From contig JAPKZK010000147.1 in assembly GCA_026393835.1 (NCBI GenBank), positions 41,870 to 105,869 on the forward strand: DNA of 64,000 bases, in the 5' to 3' direction. Both the position numbers and the translations under genes were made by a program. Shown piece by piece: positions 1 to 7,272 of the stretch (positions within the stretch are counted from its first letter, which is position 1; each line of letters opens with the position of its first letter). The notes under the pieces are model-generated. The model ran no database searches. It saw nothing but the letters and a program-made list of their open reading frames with translations, and had not been told where the DNA came from. The DNA is from Candidatus Aminicenantota bacterium. GTDB taxonomy: Bacteria > Acidobacteriota > Aminicenantia > UBA2199.

Positions 1-450
1 GGATTTCTCAAGAATTGGGAGCATATCCTCTTCCGTAGTGCCGGGGTAGGTGGTGCTTTCAAGCACCACTACCTGACCTTTCCTTAAATACTTAGCGATC
101 ACTTCGGTGCTGTTCAACACATAGGAGAGATCGGGGTTGTAGTGTTCATCCAGGGGGGTGGGCACACAGATCAGGATGAAATCGGCCTCAACCAGTCGTG
201 AAAAATCCGAAGTGGCGTTGAACTTCTTTTTCTCGATAACGAACTCCTTTAAAAAATCCTCGCTGATGTGTTTAATATAACTTCTACCGCTGTTGATTTT
301 CCGGATTTTGCCCTCATCCAGGTCAAAACCCAGGATGGTAAAGTTCTTTTTTAAAAATTCACGGGCCAGGGGTAAACCTACATAGCCCAGTCCGATGACA
401 GCGACGACGCCGGTCCTATTTTCAATTTTTGCAATCAGTTCCTCTTTCAT
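1..450 (-). CDS. Nucleotide-sugar dehydrogenase (UDP-HexNAc 6-dehydrogenase type), partial
   Basis: The minus-strand frame starts at ATG 450-448 and runs off the left edge, so only about the first 150 residues are present. It shows an N-terminal Rossmann motif of the UDP-glucose/UDP-N-acetylhexosamine dehydrogenase family (VAVIGLGYVGLPLA, about residues 16-29), then a VPTPLD segment and ESTTYPGTTEE. The last of these is typical of WbpA/TviB-type enzymes. The family oxidises C6 of a UDP-sugar with NAD+ to give uronic acids for surface polysaccharide. The start codon overlaps the stop of the upstream Wzz-like gene (ATGA), which suggests translational coupling, and GAGGAG lies just upstream as a ribosome site. 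Catalytic Cys and Lys would lie outside the window. UDP-GlcNAc versus UDP-GalNAc specificity cannot be decided from this part. Confidence 0.88.
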   Translation of the reverse strand, partial: MKEELIAKIENRTGVVAVIGLGYVGLPLAREFLKKNFTILGFDLDEGKIRKINSGRSYIKHISEDFLKEFVIEKKKFNATSDFSRLVEADFILICVPTPLDEHYNPDLSYVLNSTEVIAKYLRKGQVVVLESTTYPGTTEEDMLPILEKS

Positions 451-1769
451 GCATTCTCCTCATGCGTTATTTTTTGTTTATTGACGGCCCACCAATCTAC
501 GACAAAGGCCAGGAACACGGACAGCGCCAAACCCAGGACAAATCCTACCGCTGTGATCAGGCCTTTTTGGGGTTTAACCGGGGTTCGGGACAGGGTCGGG
601 GTGGAAAGAAATTGCATTTCTTCGCGTAGGCTCATGAATTTATCGAAGTCGATGGACAGTTCATTTTTAACTTGCTGGATAGAGTCATCCGGGAGTTTTT
701 TTTCGGCAAAAAATGAATCTTTCAATTTCATTATGCCGGCCAGGAAGGTATACCCGGACATTTCACCGGTCAGCGACGCCCTGGCGTTGGAAAAGAAATC
801 GAATTTCAAGCCCATCATCTGTTTGTCTCTACGGTTCTGGGCGAGGTTTTCCTTGATATCGGCAATATAAGATTCGATGCCCACCAACTGGGCCGCAGGG
901 GAGAGATAGCGGTAACCGGTTTTATCCAGCGACAGTAATTCCCGTCCGGTCATATTTTTGGCTTCCGGGTATTTTTTCAATAATTGTTCGATATCGCTTT
1001 GTTTGGCGGTTAACTGCCGGAGTTTAAATTCATCTTTAATAATGAGGTTAGCGAATTTGTTGTATTCTTCACGGCATTTGTTGCCCTGGGCGGCGACATA
1101 GTCCCCCAGCTTACCGTAGATGATGCTGTCTTTGATGAATTCAGCCAGGGCGTTTACAAAGGCGCGGGCTTTTTCAGGGGACTCTTTTTGGCCGGTCAGT
1201 TGAACCCCTATGACAAAATTTCGGATATCACGCGGGTTCTGGGTCAGTTCTTTTAAATCTTTTTTTGAATAGGCATACACCGGTTCAATGCATTGTTCGA
1301 TGGAACCGGATGAGCCGATCCCTTTTTTTAGCCCGTCAGCCGCTGTATCGCCGGCTTGTTTTTTTTCCTCCAGGAAGCGAATAAACCGCTGCGGGTTGGT
1401 AAACCGGGATAAATATTTTTTATAATCCGGGAAAGATACATTTCTCATCATCATTTCGATTTCTTCCAGGGTATCATCCAGCAGCGCGGTTTTTTCCAGG
1501 GTAAGATTATACAGCAGGTCGTTATGGAGGTTATCCTTGATTTTGTCCTGGATATTTTTCAATTCTTCCAGGTTCACATCGACGCCGCTGGACAGCCGGA
1601 AAAAAGCGCTGCTTTGAAAGGTCCTGGGAAGCAGGAGGGAAATGACCAACGCCGCCAGTGTGACGGCCAGCGTCCCCCCGATAATCAACCATTTCTTTTT
1701 GACCAGTACTTTGACCAGTTGAATCAAATCGATCTCATCGCTGAAATTGTTCACGTTTTGTTTCTCCAT
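447..1769 (-). CDS. Wzz/GumC-type polysaccharide co-polymerase (chain-length determinant)
   Basis: A 440-residue inner-membrane protein with the polysaccharide co-polymerase layout. A short cytoplasmic N-terminus is followed by a transmembrane segment near residues 28-50, a long mostly helical periplasmic domain, a proline-rich stretch (RTPVKPQKG), and a second transmembrane helix near residues 403-427. No C-terminal tyrosine-kinase domain is present, so it resembles Wzz more than a fused BY-kinase. Family members control chain length of Wzy-polymerised polysaccharide. An AAGGAGG site precedes the start. The stop overlaps the downstream dehydrogenase start by four bases, placing both genes in one exopolysaccharide operon read leftward. 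The upstream 298-base gap (1770-2067) shows no gene. Confidence 0.85.
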   Translation of the reverse strand: MEKQNVNNFSDEIDLIQLVKVLVKKKWLIIGGTLAVTLAALVISLLLPRTFQSSAFFRLSSGVDVNLEELKNIQDKIKDNLHNDLLYNLTLEKTALLDDTLEEIEMMMRNVSFPDYKKYLSRFTNPQRFIRFLEEKKQAGDTAADGLKKGIGSSGSIEQCIEPVYAYSKKDLKELTQNPRDIRNFVIGVQLTGQKESPEKARAFVNALAEFIKDSIIYGKLGDYVAAQGNKCREEYNKFANLIIKDEFKLRQLTAKQSDIEQLLKKYPEAKNMTGRELLSLDKTGYRYLSPAAQLVGIESYIADIKENLAQNRRDKQMMGLKFDFFSNARASLTGEMSGYTFLAGIMKLKDSFFAEKKLPDDSIQQVKNELSIDFDKFMSLREEMQFLSTPTLSRTPVKPQKGLITAVGFVLGLALSVFLAFVVDWWAVNKQKITHEENA

Positions 1770-2067
1770 ATATCCTCCTTACCTTAAGGCGGGTAGGCTT
1801 CCGCCGCCCGGGTCCGGCAAGGTAAACTTGTAATTTTGATTCGCATAACATAGTAACACAGGTTGCTATTATAGCGCATTTGTATGGAATAGAAAAGCCT
1901 TATCCGTTGATTTCTTGAAAAGAAAATGGCAGGATGGACCGGAAAGTTTATACTACTCCCTTTTTGTCAAGCCTTGCTCGGCCGGGATTTACTTATTCTC
2001 TGCGCATAGCTACGCCGGGGAAATTTCCGTAAAAATCAAATTGAAACCGGGGCTGTTTTTTGCTTAT

Positions 2068-2586
2068 TTACTTGCGTCGCAGGTACTTTTTCAGGACGAT
2101 CAATTTACTGGTGTAGCTGACGTTGGTGAGCATGATAACGGCTCTTTCGTTATCCGGGAGTTCTTCGAAAAAGATTCCTTCCCAGCCGTCGAAATCGCCT
2201 TCATCGATCATGATCCTGTCGCCGCTTTTAAAAATTTCTTCCCGTTTGGAGAGGGTCACGATGCCTTCGTTGTTTTCTCGTAACCTGATGTCTTCGATTC
2301 TTTTGTTGTTGATAGTCCAGAGGCCTTCATTGTTTCCGAGCACCGATTTAACGCCGCGGGTGTAACGCACCTTATGATACAACTCTAAGACAGAGAATTT
2401 GGCAAATAGGTAGCCGCTGAAAAGGGGCGATATAACGGACTGCTTCTCTTTGTTCTTTTTGACGCGCTTCTGGTAAAGAGGCAGGTATACCGTGGCCCCC
2501 AGTGACTTGAGGCTTCTTTCGGCCACAAATTCTTGTTTTGGCTTAGTGCTGATTATAAACCAGCTACTTAACTCACACTCTTTCAT
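2068..2586 (-). CDS. NusG/RfaH-like specialised transcription antitermination factor
   Basis: A 172-residue protein. It has an N-terminal NGN domain (starting around WFIISTKPKQEFVAERSL, residues 9-26, with the conserved PLFSGYLFAKF stretch) and a C-terminal KOW-like domain from about residue 118 (FKSGDRIMIDEGDFDGWEGIF). RfaH, UpxY and LoaP family members bind elongating RNA polymerase and prevent premature termination in long polysaccharide operons. Its position upstream of the wzz-like and dehydrogenase genes on the same strand fits that role. It has a predicted leaderless promoter (2593-2621), so it can be transcribed independently of the sigma-factor operon upstream. Housekeeping NusG is less likely because there is no secE/rplK context. 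Confidence 0.88.
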   Translation of the reverse strand: MKECELSSWFIISTKPKQEFVAERSLKSLGATVYLPLYQKRVKKNKEKQSVISPLFSGYLFAKFSVLELYHKVRYTRGVKSVLGNNEGLWTINNKRIEDIRLRENNEGIVTLSKREEIFKSGDRIMIDEGDFDGWEGIFFEELPDNERAVIMLTNVSYTSKLIVLKKYLRRK

Positions 2587-2592
2587 GTTTAC

Positions 2593-2621
2593 ATTTTAGC
2601 GTAATATCGGTTTTTTGTCAA
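2593..2621 (-). promoter_or_regulatory. Leaderless promoter of the NusG-like gene
   Basis: Reading the minus strand, TTGACA (2621-2616), a 17-base spacer, and TAAAAT (2598-2593) are followed after exactly six bases by the ATG. The predicted transcription start therefore falls on or next to the A of the start codon. There is no room for a Shine-Dalgarno site. Confidence 0.72.
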
Positions 2622-2624
2622 CTC

Positions 2625-3131
2625 TTATCTTTTCCCCCGTGGGATGTTTTTGAGGGGGTTGATTTTTCGCCTGGTTTCCGCGAGTTTGTGTAATTGGGCG
2701 GGGGTCAGGATTTGTTTTACATCCAGCAGGTAGTTTATATGGTGGACGACCATGGAGGTTTTTTTTCGGCTGATTTCGCGGATGTATTTTTCCACTTGTT
2801 TTCGATCGATTTCGTTGGGTTGGGATTTGAGGAAGGAGGCGAAGCGGAGTTCGCGGATTTTTATTTCCGCGCTGTCCCGGATGATGGCGGCTTCATTTTC
2901 CAGCATCAGGTTCTCGATTTTTTCTGTTTGTTCTTTTGTCAGTTCGATCTCTTCTTTGGCGGCCAGGATGAGGCGGGCGTCGTAGAGGTTATTTTCCGCC
3001 GTCAGGAAAGCGGTCCTGGGGGGGGTGAATGGTCCTTCACCCGGGTCCTGGGGAAAGGGGTAAGCATTTAAGGCCGCAATAAAAACCAGGGTCGCCAGCA
3101 GGCATCTAATATATTGTGATTGTTTCTTCAT
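2625..3131 (-). CDS. Spy/CpxP-like periplasmic LTxxQ protein
   Basis: About 168 residues from the ATG at 3131. It has a signal peptide (KKQSQYIRCLLATLVF then an Ala-rich cleavage region), and the rest is charged and helical. Two LTxxQ-type motifs are visible (LTKEQTEKI and LTPAQLHKL), the hallmark of the Spy/CpxP/heavy-metal-resistance superfamily. These are periplasmic chaperones or stress sensors. An in-frame ATG at 3149 overlaps the upstream stop (ATGA). The 3131 start is preferred because GGAGC lies seven bases upstream and the signal peptide then begins correctly. It is the last gene of a sigma/anti-sigma operon and may be both target and modulator of that envelope-stress circuit. Confidence 0.75.
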   Translation of the reverse strand: MKKQSQYIRCLLATLVFIAALNAYPFPQDPGEGPFTPPRTAFLTAENNLYDARLILAAKEEIELTKEQTEKIENLMLENEAAIIRDSAEIKIRELRFASFLKSQPNEIDRKQVEKYIREISRKKTSMVVHHINYLLDVKQILTPAQLHKLAETRRKINPLKNIPRGKR

Positions 3132-3145
3132 GTTTGCTCCTGATT

Positions 3146-3610
3146 TCATCTTCTTTTATCGATAAAGAACCAATTCCTGCTCACTTTATAGAGGAAATTG
3201 AGTCGTTGTTCGGGTTCCAGCAGGGCGTTGATTTGGACCAGGTTATCTACGAAGAGCAGGTTCAGTTCGTTTTCCAATTTATTCAGTTCATTGGTGCGGG
3301 TGGTGATAATTTCCGGGTCAAATTCCGGGTCTCCCAGTTCATCGATGATTTCGATGCGTTTTTCCAGGATATCCCGCTTATATTTCATCAGGTTTAGCCT
3401 GAAAGTTTTTATAATGGCGTCCAGTTGTTTTTTTTGTTCGGGCTGCGGGTCCAGGCCTTCCTTTAATTTTGTTTCCTTTACCTTTAAGGGCATTTGGTGT
3501 TTGGCAAAGAATTTGTTATAGGCATAGGGCGCGGTAAAGGCCAGGTTAAGGGCCAAGGAAGCGGCTAAAATCAATTTCAACCATTTGCATTTATCATTCA
3601 TGACAGTCAT
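3146..3610 (-). CDS. Spy/CpxP-like periplasmic protein, membrane-anchored or secreted
   Basis: About 154 residues from ATG 3610, which lies one base after the stop of the anti-sigma gene. A hydrophobic N-terminal segment (LKLILAASLALNLAF) acts as signal or anchor. The remainder is helical with long amphipathic stretches and an LEPEQR motif near the end. The layout matches the Spy/zinc-resistance-associated superfamily and the next gene downstream. A longer frame reaches 3643, but it would overlap the anti-sigma gene by more than 30 bases. The likely role is periplasmic sensing or chaperoning within the sigma-factor regulon. Ligand unknown. Confidence 0.68.
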   Translation of the reverse strand: MTVMNDKCKWLKLILAASLALNLAFTAPYAYNKFFAKHQMPLKVKETKLKEGLDPQPEQKKQLDAIIKTFRLNLMKYKRDILEKRIEIIDELGDPEFDPEIITTRTNELNKLENELNLLFVDNLVQINALLEPEQRLNFLYKVSRNWFFIDKRR

Positions 3611-3611
3611 C

Positions 3612-4103
3612 CTATTTATGCTCCCCATTATACACCATTTCAATGGTTTTATCTTGTATTTCGATTAAATTGAGCTGCTGGCATTCGGCCAGGAGGGTGG
3701 AATAATCCGCATAATCGGCGTAGTCGGTAGTTTTTATGATGGGGACCGGTTCGGTTTTTTGGGTTTTCAATTGGGGGTTGAGCAGGAGGCCCAGGATGCA
3801 GAAGACGATAAACACGAGGGAATAGGCCAGGGAGGGTAGGGAAGGCAGCGCGAACCGGCGGGGTTGTTCTTTTTCTTTTATTTGGGCCATGACCTGTGCG
3901 GTGAAATTGAGCCGGGGTTCTATTTCGGGCAGGTTTTTCACCGCGGCGGTTACCTGGTCCAGCATTTGCAGTTCCAGTGTGCAATCCGGGCATTGGGCCA
4001 GGTGGGCCCGGATTTTTTGGCGGAGTTCTTCATCGGCTTCGCCGTCCCGGTACCGGTCCAGGTACGGGGTTATTTCGCTGCATGCTGTATTGGTGGTGTT
4101 CAT
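3612..4103 (-). CDS. Zinc-finger (zf-HC2) anti-sigma factor
   Basis: A 163-residue single-pass membrane protein. The N-terminus carries the HxxxCxxC anti-sigma zinc motif (HLAQCPDC, about residues 34-41), preceded by an ITPYLDRYRDGEADEE helix typical of the zf-HC2 fold. One transmembrane helix lies near residues 89-109 (LAYSLVFIVFCILGLLL), and a short periplasmic tail follows. Such proteins hold the cognate ECF sigma factor at the membrane until a signal releases it. The start overlaps the sigma-factor stop by four bases (ATGA), so the pair is translationally coupled. Downstream Spy-like genes are probable regulon members. Confidence 0.85.
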   Translation of the reverse strand: MNTTNTACSEITPYLDRYRDGEADEELRQKIRAHLAQCPDCTLELQMLDQVTAAVKNLPEIEPRLNFTAQVMAQIKEKEQPRRFALPSLPSLAYSLVFIVFCILGLLLNPQLKTQKTEPVPIIKTTDYADYADYSTLLAECQQLNLIEIQDKTIEMVYNGEHK

Positions 4104-4735
4104 GTTACCCTCTCTTTTATAACATTTTTCCCGGGTTTTTCTTGCATTTTTTCTTTGGGATTGGAATTTGTCATAAGATTTACCTGGGTTTTTAGATTGG
4201 TTTTGGCCCTGGAGATGAGGGTCTCGATTTTGGGAATGGACCAGCCGGTGATTTCTTCGATTTTTTGGTAGGGGAATTCCAGGTAGACTTTGAGGATCAG
4301 GGCGAGGCGTTGGTTTTCGTTGAGGTTTTTGATGGCCCCGGAGATGATTTCTTCTTGTTGCTGTTTTTCCATGAGTGCATGTTGGGTATCTTTCGTTTGG
4401 AAGTGTTTGTTTTCTTCGCTTGGGGAGAGGAATGAGGAGAAGAATTGGGTGCGTTTTTGTTTTTTGATGTAGTTGAGGGTGATATTTTTGGCGACGGTGA
4501 AGATAAAGGCTTGGAAGTTGTCCATGGATTGGTATTTGGGGATGGATTGGTAGACTTTTATAAAGGTGTCCTGGGCAAGGCTTTGGGCTTCGTCGTAGTC
4601 GAAGATCATTTTATGGATAAAGTTGACGATCTTTTTTTTGTAGCGGTCGATGAGTATTTCGAAGTTCCGGGTGTATCCTTCCCGGACTGAGCGTACGATA
4701 TCATCATCGGAAAAGTCAATTTGTTCTTCTGTCAC
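4100..4735 (-). CDS. ECF-family RNA polymerase sigma factor
   Basis: A 211-residue sigma-70 family member of the extracytoplasmic-function type. Region 2 spans about residues 20-90 (FEILIDRYKKKIVNFI, then DEAQSLAQDTFIKVYQSIPKY). Region 4 spans about residues 128-180 (LNENQRLALILKVYLEFPYQKIEEITGWSIPKIETLISRAK, given in outline). The start is GTG at 4735, six bases after a perfect TATAAT, so this mRNA is predicted to be leaderless. It heads a four-gene operon with its anti-sigma factor and two Spy-like proteins. The arrangement suggests an envelope-stress response. Confidence 0.9.
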   Translation of the reverse strand: MTEEQIDFSDDDIVRSVREGYTRNFEILIDRYKKKIVNFIHKMIFDYDEAQSLAQDTFIKVYQSIPKYQSMDNFQAFIFTVAKNITLNYIKKQKRTQFFSSFLSPSEENKHFQTKDTQHALMEKQQQEEIISGAIKNLNENQRLALILKVYLEFPYQKIEEITGWSIPKIETLISRAKTNLKTQVNLMTNSNPKEKMQEKPGKNVIKERVT

Positions 4736-4741
4736 GGTACT

Positions 4742-4747
4742 ATTATA
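4742..4747 (-). promoter_or_regulatory. -10 element of the sigma-factor operon, leaderless geometry
   Basis: TATAAT on the minus strand is separated from the GTG start codon by exactly six bases. No convincing -35 box is seen at 16-18 bases, so this may be an activated or autoregulated promoter. Confidence 0.55.
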
Positions 4748-4811
4748 ACAGATGAGGGAGAAAAATCCTGCGAAAAAAAATTAGCCACGGACGAACACGG
4801 ACAAGCACGGA

Positions 4812-5243
4812 CTAAAGAGCTTCTTGAAATTCCGGCGCCGGGGTTTTGGTTTCCCGGCTCTGCTTATATTTGTAGAAGTATAATAGGACTTCATGCCGCA
4901 GTACGTGGTCTTGTTCCATGGCATCCAGGAGTTCCCTGGCGTCCGGCAGTATGTTTTCCAGGCCCGTGGTTTTTACTTCCGCGGCGAGCACCGGTTGTTT
5001 TTCTTTATTGTGCATGGGTTGACTGCCGAACAGCAACCAATCCAGGGAGATATCGAAATCGGTATGCAGGCGGTATAATGTGTCGGTCCGGGGCATGGAA
5101 ACGGCGGTCTCATTCTTATAATAATTGGCCGGGGAGATTCCCAGGCGTAGGGCCATTTCGCGGCGTGTGTATTGGTGCTCTTTTCGTACTAATCTTAACC
5201 GTTTGCTTAAGTCTGAAATAAAACTTTTTGTTCTAATGGTCAT
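4812..5243 (-). CDS. XRE-family helix-turn-helix regulator (copy A)
   Basis: A 143-residue protein with an N-terminal Cro/C1-type HTH (about residues 12-70; LRLVRKEHQYTRREMALRLG, then ISPANYYKNE) and a C-terminal helical region (DARELLDAMEQDHVLRHEVLLYF). It is paralogous to the XRE protein at 46439-46900, which has the same C-terminal pattern. GAGGAG precedes the start. Immediately upstream lies a 16-unit 21-bp tandem array (5292-5627), the same arrangement as for the second copy. No partner gene follows. The downstream gap carries a short dispersed ACGGACGAACACGGAC-type repeat (about 4780-4812). Confidence 0.82.
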   Translation of the reverse strand: MTIRTKSFISDLSKRLRLVRKEHQYTRREMALRLGISPANYYKNETAVSMPRTDTLYRLHTDFDISLDWLLFGSQPMHNKEKQPVLAAEVKTTGLENILPDARELLDAMEQDHVLRHEVLLYFYKYKQSRETKTPAPEFQEAL

Positions 5244-5291
5244 TTTTATTACTCCTCTTTCCTATTTTACAACGTTTTAAGGAGAAAAGCA

Positions 5292-5627
5292 ATCGAATGT
5301 CGGATAAAATATTTCGAATGGTATATTTTTTATTTCGGAGGAAGGATGATGTGGTGCGAAGGGTGTATAATGTATTTCGGAGGATGGACGATGCAATGCG
5401 AAGGATGGATGATGTAATGCGAAGGATGTATGATATATTTCGAAGGATGTGCGATGCATTGCGAAGGGTATATGATGTATTTCGGAGGATGTACGATGTA
5501 ATGCGAAGGATGGATGATGTATTTCGGAGGATGTACATTGCGATGCGAAGAAAGGATAATGTAATGTGAATATTGTATTATATATTGCGAATGGTGGACG
5601 ATCTATTTCGAATGATGTTTAACATTG
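5292..5627. repeat. 21-bp tandem array A (16 units) upstream of XRE copy A
   Basis: Sixteen consecutive 21-bp units follow a loose pattern close to TGCGAAGGATGGATGATGTAA, alternating with TTCGGAGGATGTACGATGTAA. Unit boundaries stay in register from 5292 to 5627 (15 x 21 between first and last start). Because 21 is a multiple of three, both strands have long open frames of degenerate heptapeptides (FRRMDDV type on plus, ILRNTSY type on minus). The minus frame (5233-5538) would overlap the XRE start by 11 bases. It could be a multi-site operator, a heptad-repeat peptide gene, or selfish repeat expansion. The rest of 5244-5722 shows no other gene. Confidence 0.85.
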
Positions 5628-5722
5628 TAGGGAACAGGCTCGTTTACGGCATGTGAGTGTCCACCATTATGCCATGCAGGGGAGAAAGAAAATAGTCCGG
5701 TGGAGTGACGCGGCTTATAATG

Positions 5723-7252
5723 TCAATTTATTCCCTTACAGTTCTTTGCCATCTGTGAGGCGAGAGGTATCGATTCATTCCAACGCAACTGGAAATCGGC
5801 GGCAAGCAAGGAATTAACATGATGAGAAGTCATTTTCAAGTATTTATTCCTGGGCAAGTTAGCGTCTTGTTTCTTTAAGCCAAAAATGATGATATTCTCA
5901 TCGATTAAATGGATAGGGTCATCCAACCGGCTTTCACAAAATTGAACCGTTAACCCCAATTCCTCCCATTCAGATGCCGCGATCAGGCTGCTGCGATCTA
6001 AACCGCTGCATAAGATACGTACATCCACGCCCCTTTGATTTTGGGCTTCCAACAAACGATCTTGCAATAACCCTATGTCTTTCCTGTTTTTCCGGGTTTC
6101 AATCGTCGGCGTCGATAACAAAACGTGAGATTTTGACCCGGCAATAGCATCGATTAGATCGAAAAAGTACTGCCCTTCCTCAGATGGGGGATTTCCAAAG
6201 GGTCTGTCTTTAGTGGTGATTTCGAAAACCCTTACAGGGTCATTGAACCCTTTTAATTGGAGTTCGCTAATGTCGATATTGGGGGGTAATTTTATGAAAG
6301 GCATTCGTTCAAGCATTACCCGGATGTTTTCGATCACCCCGGCTTCCACCAATATCTGCCCCGGTGATGCTACTTTTTCCAGGCGCGCGGCTTTGTCTAC
6401 CACCTGCCCACCGATGTCATAACCGGATTCCGTGTTGAACTCTTCCACGGTACCGGTGGTTAAAATAATTCGTGTTTTTAAAGGGGCCTTAAATTCTTCT
6501 CCCGGAAGATTTAGTGCGTTAAGCGCTTCCCGGAAAGTAAGAGCAGCAACCACGGCGTCAAGATTAAAATAAAACGCGGCCAAAACCGCATCGCCCATAA
6601 ATTTGATGACTTTGCCGTCGAACCGCTTGATTGTTTCCGCGGCAATGATGTTGTGAATATGGCTGCGTTTCATTCCTTTGGAATGGCCGAATTCATCTTT
6701 TGCGGCAGTGGCCCCGACCAGGTCGGCAAGAAAAATCGTCTTAACATCAAAAGTTGGTTCCTGGTTTAGTTCCAGTTGCTCTTTTGATTTTTGTATAATC
6801 TCTTTTACTTCTTCCGCGAAATTAAATTCTTTTGAAGAATAATCTGAATCCCCTTCCTGCGGCGGTTCCGTTGTACCTAAAACATCCCGGATTTTTTCTA
6901 AAAGCTGCGGTGTATCAATGGGTTTTAACAGGAAATCCCTGGCTCCCTTCTTGCGGCACTGGAATGCGGTCTCAATATCATTCCATGCGGTGAGCATTAT
7001 TACCGGGATTCCCACGTAATTCTCCATAATTTCGGGTAAAAGATCATTACCCCTGATATCCGGCATGATTATATCCAATAAAATAAGCGAGTATTTTTTT
7101 TCTTTAAGCCTGGGCATTACGTCAATGCTCTTGTCACATAATTCCACGTTGGTTATTCCTTTTCGTTTTAGGGTGGTGTGGATGCTGTTTAAGAAATCCA
7201 CTTCATCATCCACAATCAAAATAGGGTTTTTGGGGTATAATGCTTGTTTCAT
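5723..7252 (-). CDS. Response regulator with class III nucleotide cyclase domain and C-terminal PLD-like region
   Basis: A 509-residue protein. Residues 10-125 form a receiver domain with phospho-acceptor Asp60 (LILLDIIMPD). Residues about 168-330 form a class III adenylate/guanylate cyclase homology domain with both metal aspartates (FLADLVG and KFMGDAVLAAF). The usual transition-state Asn of the N-x-A-x-R motif reads Asp here (VVDKAARLEK), so activity may be altered. The last about 130 residues resemble a phospholipase-D-like sensing fold (VRILCSGLDRSSLIAA), without a clear HKD motif. It is the third gene of a signalling operon after an NtrC-like regulator (20-base gap). Its receiver is clearly paralogous to that neighbour's. 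GGAGG precedes the start. Predicted output is cAMP or cGMP under kinase control. Confidence 0.82.
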   Translation of the reverse strand: MKQALYPKNPILIVDDEVDFLNSIHTTLKRKGITNVELCDKSIDVMPRLKEKKYSLILLDIIMPDIRGNDLLPEIMENYVGIPVIMLTAWNDIETAFQCRKKGARDFLLKPIDTPQLLEKIRDVLGTTEPPQEGDSDYSSKEFNFAEEVKEIIQKSKEQLELNQEPTFDVKTIFLADLVGATAAKDEFGHSKGMKRSHIHNIIAAETIKRFDGKVIKFMGDAVLAAFYFNLDAVVAALTFREALNALNLPGEEFKAPLKTRIILTTGTVEEFNTESGYDIGGQVVDKAARLEKVASPGQILVEAGVIENIRVMLERMPFIKLPPNIDISELQLKGFNDPVRVFEITTKDRPFGNPPSEEGQYFFDLIDAIAGSKSHVLLSTPTIETRKNRKDIGLLQDRLLEAQNQRGVDVRILCSGLDRSSLIAASEWEELGLTVQFCESRLDDPIHLIDENIIIFGLKKQDANLPRNKYLKMTSHHVNSLLAADFQLRWNESIPLASQMAKNCKGIN

Positions 7253-7272
7253 CGACTAACCTCCGGTTTTAC

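Noticed and set aside
3649..3993. Second minus-strand frame inside the anti-sigma gene.
   Set aside because: An alternate frame of the zinc-finger anti-sigma gene; the HxxxCxxC frame is the real one.
5233..5569. Long open frames on both strands of array A that encode heptapeptide repeats.
   Set aside because: They are a consequence of a 21-bp unit lacking stops. No ribosome site or conserved non-repeat domain supports either frame, so only the repeat was annotated.
5292..5627. Regular repeat spacing suggested a CRISPR array.
   Set aside because: Units are directly adjacent and degenerate, with no unique spacers, and no cas genes are present. The same applies to 47005-47262 and 60401-60589.
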